Shown here: positions 57,644-64,000 of the stretch, piece by piece
Position numbering within the stretch: the stretch's first letter is position 1
Layout of the letters: each line of letters opens with the position of its first letter
NCBI GenBank assembly: GCA_023955225.1
Contig: JAGSGJ010000005.1
Coordinates: forward strand, 1-64,000
Origin: Sulfurovum sp.
GTDB lineage: Bacteria; Campylobacterota; Campylobacteria; Campylobacterales; Sulfurovaceae
Direction of reading: 5' to 3'
Length of the DNA: 64,000 nt
Translations under genes and position numbers: made by a program
The notes under the pieces: generated by a model
Database searches by the model: none
What the model saw: only the letters and a program-made list of their open reading frames with translations
Told to the model about the DNA's origin: nothing

Positions 57644-58471
57644 TCAACGTAATAGTTCAGCCTCAACAGAGACTAAAATATTCTCATCAGCCTTCAGATA
57701 AACAGTCGAATCTTGTTCCTCAAAATCAAGTTCTCTCAATATCAATTTCATAGCTTCTATCCGTGCTTTATGTTTATCATCTGACCGAATAATATGCCAT
57801 GGAGATTCCGGTGTATGTGTTCTCTCCAGCATAATTCTCTTTTTTTGACTAAACTCACTCCACATTGCCTGTGCCTGCATATCTATTTCGCTAAGTTTCC
57901 ACTGTCTCAAAGGGTCAGTTCGACGTTTTTCAAAACGTTCGTTTTGTACCTCTTTTGAAACACTCAGATAAATCTTTATTAAATGTGTACCATGCCTAGT
58001 AAGGGAGTCTTCAAAGTTGGTCACCGTCTCCAAAAAAAGTTCATACTCATTTTGGGTACAAAATCCAAATACCGGTTCAACCATCGCCCGATTATACCAA
58101 CTACGATCAAAAAGTACCAATTCTCCTCCACGCGGAAAATGTTTAATGTATTTTTGGAAATACCATTGTGACTTTTCTTCCTCTGTAGGTCTACCAAGAG
58201 CAACCGTACGACAGTGTTTTGGGTTCAAGTATTGGGCTATACTCCCTATAAGGCTTCCTTTACCTGCTGCATCTCTTCCGTCAAAGAGCACAACAACTTT
58301 CTGGGACTTTTCCTCTATTTTAGTGAGTAGTCTGACCAATTTAGCCTGATATATTTCCAACTCTTTCATCTTGGCATAATACTGTTCAGCATCAGTATGA
58401 TATTTACGTAAAGCATCATTCTCTTTACGCAGGTATTCCAGTATTTCTTTCTCCAACACACACTCCTTCAT
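57644..58471 (-). CDS. ppk2: Polyphosphate kinase 2
   Basis: 275 aa. Walker A is DGRDAAGKGSLIG, Walker B is LVLFDRSWYNRAMVEPVFG, and the lid region contains FEKRRTDPLRQWKLSEID. The class phosphorylates a nucleotide with polyphosphate, commonly ADP or GDP. It begins 16 bases after the AspA-like gene, so it is likely the last gene of the peptidase-rimB-rimK-aspA run. Confidence 0.93.
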   Translation of the reverse strand: MKECVLEKEILEYLRKENDALRKYHTDAEQYYAKMKELEIYQAKLVRLLTKIEEKSQKVVVLFDGRDAAGKGSLIGSIAQYLNPKHCRTVALGRPTEEEKSQWYFQKYIKHFPRGGELVLFDRSWYNRAMVEPVFGFCTQNEYELFLETVTNFEDSLTRHGTHLIKIYLSVSKEVQNERFEKRRTDPLRQWKLSEIDMQAQAMWSEFSQKKRIMLERTHTPESPWHIIRSDDKHKARIEAMKLILRELDFEEQDSTVYLKADENILVSVEAELLR

Positions 58472-58487
58472 ATTACTGTGTATATTT

Positions 58488-59531
58488 TTATACGATTGTT
58501 TGATCTTCTATAGAAATCTCAGTCAGTCTCTCATCCTGATGGAAAGGTTCCATACGTTCTTCAGCTATTTTAAGATCATTCAGTGCTGCAATATGAAAAG
58601 CTGCATCACCCTCATGAATAAGAGGAATTTGCGTTTTTCCTATAATGATGCCATCAAACGGAGTCGTTAATTCGTATTCCTGGTCATCAAAAAGTGAATG
58701 AATTCTTGCAATCACTTCTCCTTCTTCAACTACATCACCTAATTTTTTTAGTGTTTGTATCATTCCACTTTCTTGCGCACGAATCCATGTACTCGATTTT
58801 GTAAGCATCGTTTTAATTTGAGTGCTTTTTTTTCTCTGTAATTGTGGCAGCATTTCGTTGGCTCTAAGTACATTGATAATGCCTTTAACCCCGATTTTGA
58901 TTGACTTCTCGTCAAGTCTTAGTGCCTCTCCTGCTTCATAGAGTAAAATAGGGATACCCTTATCTTGGGCTACAGCACGTAAAGACCCATCCCGTAACTC
59001 TGAATGAAGTACAACAGGTGCTTCAAATGCACGGGCTAACATCAAAGTGTATTCATTATTTGTATTGGTCCGTATCTGAGGAAGATTGTCTTTGTGTATA
59101 CTGGCTGTATGCAAGTCGATGCCTAAATCACATTTCGATACTATCTCATCAAAAAAAGTCTTGGCTACACGTGAAGCGAGTGCTCCTTTCGAATGGCCGG
59201 GAAAACTTCTGTTGAGATCACGTCTATCAGGTAGATACCTAGAAAGGTTTATAGCTCCATAAATATTGACTATAGGCACAAGTATTAGTGTCCCTCTGAG
59301 CTTGGAAAGCAGATGAAGCTGTCTCAGACGACGGATAATCTCTATACCATTGAGTTCATCTCCATGAATTGCTGCAGAGATAAAAACAATGGGACCCTCT
59401 TTTTTACCACGTATCACATAGGTGGTGAGAGTGGTTGGAGTACCATAAAAACTTGGTAATTCTATTTCTAATTGTTGCTTGGTACCTTTGGGTATTTCTA
59501 CCCCACCCAAAATAAAAGGTTCAGCTTGCAT
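58488..59531 (-). CDS. AspA/AstE-like zinc deacylase
   Basis: 347 aa, succinylglutamate desuccinylase/aspartoacylase family. Zinc motif AAIHGDELNGIEIIRRL and a second His in GIDLHTASIHK are clear. The C-terminal part has a barrel-like domain with IHSLFDDQEYELTTPFDG. It should hydrolyse an amide bond next to a carboxylated amino acid; the substrate is unknown. The gene abuts rimK without a gap. Confidence 0.87.
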   Translation of the reverse strand: MQAEPFILGGVEIPKGTKQQLEIELPSFYGTPTTLTTYVIRGKKEGPIVFISAAIHGDELNGIEIIRRLRQLHLLSKLRGTLILVPIVNIYGAINLSRYLPDRRDLNRSFPGHSKGALASRVAKTFFDEIVSKCDLGIDLHTASIHKDNLPQIRTNTNNEYTLMLARAFEAPVVLHSELRDGSLRAVAQDKGIPILLYEAGEALRLDEKSIKIGVKGIINVLRANEMLPQLQRKKSTQIKTMLTKSSTWIRAQESGMIQTLKKLGDVVEEGEVIARIHSLFDDQEYELTTPFDGIIIGKTQIPLIHEGDAAFHIAALNDLKIAEERMEPFHQDERLTEISIEDQTIV

Positions 59532-60455
59532 TTATGCTCCAATATTATCTTTTTTACGACGAGGTTTTTTATTATCAGTAATGGTAATATTGGCTTCAAT
59601 ATAATCCATGATCTTACCTGCAATATTCTCTTCAGTAGCCTTCTCAATTCCTTCAAGTCCAGGAGAAGAATTAACCTCCATCACTAGTGGACCACGATCA
59701 GAAGGTATCATGTCTACTCCACACACACCAAGTCCCATTGCCTTTGCGGCAGCAATTGCCATAGATTTTTCCTTACGACTCAGTTTATGTATAGTGGCAC
59801 TTCCTCCCTGATGTAAATTAGAGCGAAAATCACCTTCTGCTCCTTGACGCTTCATTGCACCAACTACTTGTCCACCGACAACCAATGCTCTAATATCTGC
59901 TCCACCTGCTTCTTTGATGAATTCTTGAACCAAGAGACTGACGTCCATTCCATAAAATGCATCTAAAACTGATTGTGCAGCTTTTTGTGTCTCGGCAAGT
60001 ACTACACCGACACCTTGTGTTCCTTCAAGGATCTTAAGTACCAAAGGTGTCCCTCCAATGAGTTTGATCACATCTTTGGCATTGGCTTTGTTTGATGCAA
60101 AAACCGTTTTTGGCATATCTACATCATGAGTAGATAAAACCTGAAGACTTCTTAACTTGTCTCTAGAACGTGCAATAGCAAGATTACCAGCAACAGAAAA
60201 TGCCCCCATTATTTCAAAGTGGCGCACCATTGCCGTCCCGTAAAAAGTTCGGCTCGCTCCAATACGAGGGATAATCGCGTCAGGTACTGGTAGCGTTTCA
60301 CCATCGTAAACGACTATCAACTCCCCCTTCATGATCTCAATAGTACACATCAAATAATCTATGATACGCACATTCCAACCTTTTGATTCAGCCTCTTCTA
60401 CTAACCTTTGTGTTGAGTAGAGTTTTGTACTTCTGGAGAGTATGTAAACAGTCAT
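59532..60455 (-). CDS. rimK: RimK-like ATP-grasp ligase
   Basis: 307 aa of the RimK family. The ATP-grasp parts are [37 protein letters not shown] and [19 protein letters not shown]. Such enzymes add glutamate to proteins (ribosomal S6 in E. coli) or build peptides from amino acids. The C-terminus is Lys/Arg-rich. It overlaps the RimB-like gene by one base. The substrate is not determined. Confidence 0.92.
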   Translation of the reverse strand: MTVYILSRSTKLYSTQRLVEEAESKGWNVRIIDYLMCTIEIMKGELIVVYDGETLPVPDAIIPRIGASRTFYGTAMVRHFEIMGAFSVAGNLAIARSRDKLRSLQVLSTHDVDMPKTVFASNKANAKDVIKLIGGTPLVLKILEGTQGVGVVLAETQKAAQSVLDAFYGMDVSLLVQEFIKEAGGADIRALVVGGQVVGAMKRQGAEGDFRSNLHQGGSATIHKLSRKEKSMAIAAAKAMGLGVCGVDMIPSDRGPLVMEVNSSPGLEGIEKATEENIAGKIMDYIEANITITDNKKPRRKKDNIGA

Positions 60456-60865
60456 TATTTTTCCTTTGTTATATATTTATGAGAAACGTCTATCAGATAA
60501 TGATGTGATAGGAAACGTCTTCCTATGAGCATTGGATACTTCATATTTTCTCTATTTGTCAGCGAGATCTCTGCTTCATACGTTTTACAACCTAATTTCA
60601 ACATTGATTTTACAAACACTCTTTCTTCGCTTTTTCCGTTGGAACTTTTTACGTTCTTAATTTTAAATATCGGTAACGTGAGCCTTTTCCCATGATAAGC
60701 AGGATGTACTTCATCATGTAGGGTAAATATGACTTTTTCACCTTTAATTTCAATGTCATCACAGTGCATGGAACAAGAGTCCGCTCCTGTATCTATCTTG
60801 GCATCCAAACCAAAAAGCTCTAAGCCTGGAAGATCTACTCTTTCAATATATCCTATAACTTCCAT
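60455..60865 (-). CDS. RimB-like retropepsin-type protease
   Basis: 136 aa of the family annotated as putative ATP-dependent zinc protease, structurally a retropepsin-like aspartyl protease. The active motif is [19 protein letters not shown], with Asp-Thr-Gly-Ala. It lies immediately before the RimK-like gene, as rimB does beside rimK in Pseudomonas. In that context it may trim or reverse the RimK-made modification; that is inference. Confidence 0.85.
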   Translation of the reverse strand: MEVIGYIERVDLPGLELFGLDAKIDTGADSCSMHCDDIEIKGEKVIFTLHDEVHPAYHGKRLTLPIFKIKNVKSSNGKSEERVFVKSMLKLGCKTYEAEISLTNRENMKYPMLIGRRFLSHHYLIDVSHKYITKEK

Positions 60866-60880
60866 ATTCTTTCCTTTTCT

Positions 60881-61984
60881 TTATATTTTTAGATAAAGTG
60901 TTTCTAACACTTTTAATGCATTCTCAAGTGACGCCAGAGACACTGTCTCAGCTGTTGTATGATAACCAGTAGTCGGAAGCTGAAATGTCGTTCCCTGTAT
61001 CGACCCCTCACTGGCATTTGTTAAACGTCCCATCTCTGTACTCCCTAGAGAATAAAGCGGTTTACCTTCTAGGATAAATTCCTTATTGAGATTCTCTATG
61101 TATGCATCTTTATATCCATAACTTATCGAGAGTTCATCACAAATAGATTCTATTTCTTTTGTTAATGGTGAGATAAAATCTGCATTCGCATCTTTGTTTC
61201 GTAGTACTATATGCTGTGAATTAGCATCTTCTCTACTACGAAATGGGCTGGTATCAAGTACCAAAAGTGAATCTGTAGTAACATCTTTCCCTCTGAACCA
61301 TTCGAGTAAAAAACGCCAGCTTTTACCTACTTCTTCCTGTGCAGTGAAAAAAGCTCTGCCCTGATATCCTCTTTCATACAAAAATAGAATGATGGCAGCA
61401 CTGAGTACGTTGTCCAATTGTGCAGAAAGATAACCATCTTCATAGGTAAGCGTATCCACATATGCTACAGGGGTCCCCGCATGTAAATGCTCCAAACCTC
61501 TTACATTGAAGAGGAGGTTTGATCTGCGTTCACACAAATATGCATTGTCAATGGTTCCCAAACCCAAGTATGCCCCAGACCAGGGATCATAGGCTTGAAC
61601 ACGCTGATTGATGAATCGTCCCATGATATCCTTATAGGTCTTTTCTGCTACAGAATCTCCTGTCAGGTCTCCTCTGTTTTGTGCGATAAAAGCGGCATAC
61701 TGAAATTCATTTGGTCCAGTACATACAAGGCCATGTCTGTCTATATGTGCAGAGATCATGCCACTATCGGGGTCATCTCCATCTGCCACAAGTAGACCTT
61801 CATAAAGGGTTGCCTTGATACCTATTTCTTCCAACTCTCTTTTTAGTGAGAGAAAAAATGAATGTTCAGCACCTACAACAGAAGGTGTCCGTATCAGCTG
61901 TTTTAGTATGTCTAGGAAACGATTTATTTCTTCCGAATTTCCTGCGATTTCTTGCATATGCTTTAAAAAAAAATTCTTTATCAT
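60881..61984 (-). CDS. M42/M20-like metallopeptidase
   Basis: 367 aa. Metal-binding stretches are SAHIDRHGLV, AQLDNVLSAAIILFLY, TAQEEVGKSWRFLLEW and LVLDTSPF, with a C-terminal GYHTTAETVSLASLENAL that contains a final His. This order fits a dinuclear aminopeptidase of the M42 type. AAGGAAG precedes the start. It is the first gene of the run with the RimB-like and RimK-like genes, 15 bases ahead of the former. Its peptide substrate is unknown. Confidence 0.8.
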   Translation of the reverse strand: MIKNFFLKHMQEIAGNSEEINRFLDILKQLIRTPSVVGAEHSFFLSLKRELEEIGIKATLYEGLLVADGDDPDSGMISAHIDRHGLVCTGPNEFQYAAFIAQNRGDLTGDSVAEKTYKDIMGRFINQRVQAYDPWSGAYLGLGTIDNAYLCERRSNLLFNVRGLEHLHAGTPVAYVDTLTYEDGYLSAQLDNVLSAAIILFLYERGYQGRAFFTAQEEVGKSWRFLLEWFRGKDVTTDSLLVLDTSPFRSREDANSQHIVLRNKDANADFISPLTKEIESICDELSISYGYKDAYIENLNKEFILEGKPLYSLGSTEMGRLTNASEGSIQGTTFQLPTTGYHTTAETVSLASLENALKVLETLYLKI

Positions 61985-62168
61985 GTCCCTCGCTTCCTTT
62001 CATAATATAATAAAATTTATATCATATATTACCTTCTTTAAAGGCACTAATAAGAAGGTAAAAAAAGCTTTTATTTACAAAGTTTTTTTGCTTTCTGTCT
62101 ACTATTTAAATAAAATACAATTTAGACTGCTTTTAAGGGATAGCATAATTCCTTATTCTTTGAAAATA

Positions 62169-62276
62169 AAAACCTTATAATCTAACATAGAATATAACGT
62201 TTGTCGCTATAGCGTCATATAGGAATTCTAAAACAGCAATGAAAACGTTATAAAGTTATATATTTTATAAGGTTTT
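62169..62276. repeat. 108-base nested inverted repeat
   Basis: Outer arms AAAACCTTATAA (62169-62180) and TTATAAGGTTTT (62265-62276) are perfectly complementary. Inner arms TATAACGTTT (62193-62202) and AAACGTTATA (62243-62252) are perfectly complementary too, and a CGCTATAGCG palindrome (62205-62214) sits inside. The right end is one of three exact copies of a 26-base repeat. The left 45 bases recur at 63739-63785. This resembles a small non-autonomous element. It supplies the stop codon of the minus-strand gene that follows. Confidence 0.65.
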
Positions 62277-62489
62277 GATTTCTTCTCTTAATTTATTTAA
62301 AGATTCAGCCATTTCAATAACTCTAATCATATCATTGACAGCATAGTCTAGCTTCCTATCTTCCCAAATCTTTTTTTCCATATTCGCATATTGAATTACT
62401 AGTTCAAGTTCTAAGTTTTTCCAATGTATTCGCTCGCATTCATTAAGTAAAGTGTGAAATTCTCGTTCAAGTGTTTCTAGCATAGACAT
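62265..62489 (-). CDS. Small coiled-coil hypothetical protein
   Basis: 74 aa, almost entirely helix-forming and charged, with heptad-like spacing in LEREFHTLLNECERIHWKN and MAESLNKLREEIKTL. No signal or membrane segment. Unknown family. The TAA stop and last codons lie inside the inverted repeat at 62169-62276, so the C-terminus may have been shaped by insertion of that element. Confidence 0.55.
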   Translation of the reverse strand: MSMLETLEREFHTLLNECERIHWKNLELELVIQYANMEKKIWEDRKLDYAVNDMIRVIEMAESLNKLREEIKTL

Positions 62490-62526
62490 CTTTTCTCCTC
62501 TTCATTAGACACTTTTGATAATCCGA

Positions 62527-62631
62527 ATATAGCTACTCAGAAAGCACGATGGTTGCACTTATGATTTGGACAAGGTATAAGTTTTTTAGTAAAGGAATAC
62601 TCATCAACTATCGTGCTATATGAATAGCTAT
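62527..62631. repeat. Long inverted repeat, possible structured RNA
   Basis: ATAGCTA near 62528-62534 pairs with TAGCTAT near 62625-62631. Inside, AGCACGATGGTTG (62543-62555) pairs with CAACTATCGTGCT (62605-62617) with one mismatch. The loop contains a further ACTTAT/ATAAGT pair. Together they could fold into a long branched hairpin. No family is recognised. Confidence 0.5.
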
Positions 62632-62907
62632 TATTAGAATATTAGGTGCTAAAACTAACAGACTTAATGTTTTCGTCTTTGTTTATTTCATTTTATAAAA
62701 TAATAATATTGTTTTTCTGATAGTGTAACCAGGCAATCTTTTCATTTACTATAGAAGTTATAGTATCTAAGACCATGGCTTTCTGACCCTATTTCACAAT
62801 AGGTGTAGCATTTAACTATATAACATTTTGATTATACTATACATAATGTCACATTTCTGTCATATTTATCTCTGAATTTTTATAAGTAATTTATTATACA
62901 CAAAGAA

Positions 62908-62940
62908 AAACCTCATAAAGTTATATATTTTATAAGGTTT
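62908..62940. repeat. Dispersed palindromic repeat, third exact copy
   Basis: The same 26-base sequence as at 13517-13542 and 62250-62275 lies at 62915-62940. Here its flanks extend the stem to AAACCTCATAAA (62908-62919) and TTTATAAGGTTT (62929-62940). There is no adjacent gene end, so a terminator role is not obvious. Confidence 0.6.
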
Positions 62941-63147
62941 CTAGAACAAGACATTAGTAATTGTTATAATAATGTGCTTATCTAGCAAGAACATAACAAC
63001 ATTGTATATTTACGTCAATATCAAGACACTTTTGATATACTTATAATACGGAAATAAGGTAGTAATAGGACATAGTGTTCCACTAATAAATGGTTATGTA
63101 TATAAAGGCAAATATTGATTAAAAAGAAAAAAATATAAGTTTGTGCA

Positions 63148-63633
63148 ATGAATATTACATTACTCAATAATGCCTTTAGCACTCTAATAATTGTTCTTGC
63201 AAGCATCCTAACTTCTTGTTCTGTTTCACCATCATATGTGTCAGTTATGGGCGCAGATGAAAACAATCCTGATAAGGTCGCTTATGTCGTAGACTATGGT
63301 ATACCCAATCAATATCGTTTAAATCTTTATGCTGTAGATGGACAAAAAGTTTTAGATGCAGCATGGAGTGCGCACTATGCGATACACCCAGGTACTCATA
63401 AATTGTGGGTTTTAGCACCGGCTGCCATCGGCGGGCCTTTTGGACTGGGAGTTCGTGTAAGTCCCAATCGTTGTTTTGTTTTTGAAATTGAATTAATTGC
63501 AGGTAAGACATATTACCTAAAATCTTTTAATAAGGGTAAGGGAGCAAGATTAGAGATTGATGGTTCAGGAGCTAGTTATATTACAGGGAAATTAGTAGAC
63601 GAATCAAGATGGACTTGTTACTGGGACAAATAA
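63148..63633 (+). CDS. Hypothetical lipoprotein
   Basis: 161 aa with a signal peptide ending in a lipobox ILTSC (Cys about residue 24). The mature part has VDYGIPNQYRLNLYAVDG and a Gly-rich central stretch and is probably a small beta-rich domain. The family is not recognised. It stands alone in the repeat-rich tail. There is no clear Shine-Dalgarno, so the start is less sure. Confidence 0.6.
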   Translation: MNITLLNNAFSTLIIVLASILTSCSVSPSYVSVMGADENNPDKVAYVVDYGIPNQYRLNLYAVDGQKVLDAAWSAHYAIHPGTHKLWVLAPAAIGGPFGLGVRVSPNRCFVFEIELIAGKTYYLKSFNKGKGARLEIDGSGASYITGKLVDESRWTCYWDK

Positions 63634-63738
63634 ATCAATAGTTACATGAATGTCTACTTCTGGCCGTAAACAGACATTGAGGTTTTTCTATATAATATGG
63701 CGAAATTAAAACATACTTTCTCAATCCCCTGAAAAACC

Positions 63739-63785
63739 AAAACCTTATAATCTAACATATTTCATAACGTTTATCGCTGTAGCGA
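63739..63785. repeat. Left-half copy of the nested repeat
   Basis: CCTTATAATCTAACATA, then ATAACGTTT (63764-63772) and the palindrome TCGCTGTAGCGA (63774-63785), repeats the left 45 bases of the element at 62169-62276 with a few changes. A matching right end is not present nearby, so it is a partial copy or a different end. Confidence 0.55.
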
Positions 63786-63810
63786 CGTTTGTAGACCATA
63801 AATATGCAAC

Positions 63811-63860
63811 CTCCTATAGAAAACATTATAAAATGTGCTATATAGGAGATTTTATAATGT
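63811..63860. other. Interleaved inverted repeats beyond a minus-strand gene
   Basis: CTCCTATA (63811-63818) pairs with TATAGGAG (63841-63848), and ACATTATAAAAT (63823-63834) pairs with ATTTTATAATGT (63849-63860). The order A-B-A'-B' could form a pseudoknot or two competing stems. It lies directly after the stop of the minus-strand partial gene, where on that strand the second stem is followed by TTTTC and may terminate transcription. Confidence 0.45.
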
Positions 63861-64000
63861 TATTCAGAGAGTTTAATTCTTTTCCAGAAACTTGTTACTA
63901 TAGCTTCAGTCCCCTGAACCAAAAGAGGTTCAGCCCTTGGATCTAACCAAAGTAACACTTCTTTTATCTCACTCTCCGACATTACTGTACATCCAGCTGT
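63860..64000 (-). CDS. 3' end of a minus-strand gene, cut by the window edge
   Basis: The last 46 codons of a reading frame, with stop TAA at 63860-63862, run off the right edge. The visible end contains SEIKEVLLWLDPRAEPLL and TSFWKRIKLSE. It is mixed polar and hydrophobic with good codon composition. I do not recognise the family. A gene end is likely because the stop is followed by terminator-like inverted repeats. Confidence 0.55.
   Translation of the reverse strand, partial: TAGCTVMSESEIKEVLLWLDPRAEPLLVQGTEAIVTSFWKRIKLSE

Larger units (their letters stand above)
62490..63147. other. Long AT-rich spacer with several inverted repeats
   Basis: About 660 bases without a convincing gene. It holds the inverted repeat at 62527-62631, a small hairpin near 62790-62806 (CCTATTTCACAATAGG), and a copy of the dispersed 26-base repeat at 62915-62940. 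The frames in it are short and lack domains. Confidence 0.5.

Noticed and set aside
62770..62815. Riboswitch-like stretch with GGCTTTCTGACC and a CCTATTTCACAATAGG hairpin
   Set aside because: Reminiscent of a structured RNA, but I could not match it to a known riboswitch core and no gene follows closely.
63004..63147. Upstream minus-strand frames overlapping the lipoprotein start
   Set aside because: They are antisense to the lipoprotein and lack signals or domains.
1..64000. CRISPR arrays, rRNA, tRNA or complete insertion sequences
   Set aside because: No regular spaced repeats, RNA gene sequence or transposase-like protein was recognised by eye.

Overview
The window reads as a chromosomal segment of a Campylobacterota (Epsilonproteobacteria) organism, most like Sulfurovum or Sulfurimonas. 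That placement rests on the low G+C and AT-rich spacers, tightly overlapping operons, and a mix of NnrS, diheme cytochrome c peroxidase, YgiQ and cold-shock genes. It is inferred from gene content, not from a search. No rRNA, tRNA, CRISPR array or complete insertion sequence was recognised.

Region by region. (1) 270-13256, plus strand: a complete 13-gene complex I operon, nuoA-B-CD-E-F-G-H-I-J-K-L-M-N. It has a fused NuoCD, genuine NADH-module subunits NuoE and NuoF, a short NuoG and an unusually long NuoH. (2) 13257-24152, mostly minus strand: a glutamate/proline block holding gdhA, putP, putA, a membrane TPR protein, proA, proB and a cold-shock gene. A repeat with a strong palindrome flanks gdhA on both sides. 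(3) 24514-27934: a copper-type P-ATPase, then a decaying stretch with an Fe-superoxide dismutase gene interrupted by an amber codon and a frameshifted cytochrome b5-like relic. (4) 28065-34468: sufBCDE-sufT, followed by a second two-gene unit of a SufC-like ATPase and one SufB/SufD-like scaffold, which resembles the minimal SMS-type Fe-S assembly pair. (5) 34681-43573: a DEAD-box RNA helicase behind a structured leader that is paralogous to the leader of the SMS-like pair, then SYLF, NnrS, MtfA-like, FtsH and YgiQ genes. (6) 43688-45905: cytochrome c peroxidase with a clear terminator, a HAD phosphatase and a small membrane protein. (7) 53578 down to 45907, minus strand: one long gene run from hemL through an AtpZ-like protein, a lipoprotein amidase, a sodium:solute symporter and small proteins to anmK, amgK and murU, which is the anhydro-MurNAc recycling route. 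(8) 53655-57527: tonB, a CorA-like transporter and an MscS channel. (9) 61984 down to 57644, minus strand: a five-gene run of metallopeptidase, RimB-like protease, RimK-like ATP-grasp ligase, AspA/AstE-like deacylase and PPK2. (10) 61985-64000: a repeat-rich tail with nested inverted repeats, a small coiled-coil protein, a lipoprotein and the 3' end of a minus-strand gene.

How the parts fit: complex I feeds electrons from NADH, and GdhA plus PutA/ProA/ProB interconvert glutamate and proline. Two Fe-S assembly systems sit close to the operon encoding one of the cell's largest Fe-S enzymes. The AnmK-AmgK-MurU route returns cell-wall sugar to UDP-MurNAc.

The observations most worth following are the paired leaders of the SMS-like unit and the helicase, the SMS-like unit beside a full SUF operon, the RimB-RimK-AspA-peptidase-PPK2 module, the repeats flanking gdhA, and the repeat family shared by 13.5 kb and 62-64 kb.
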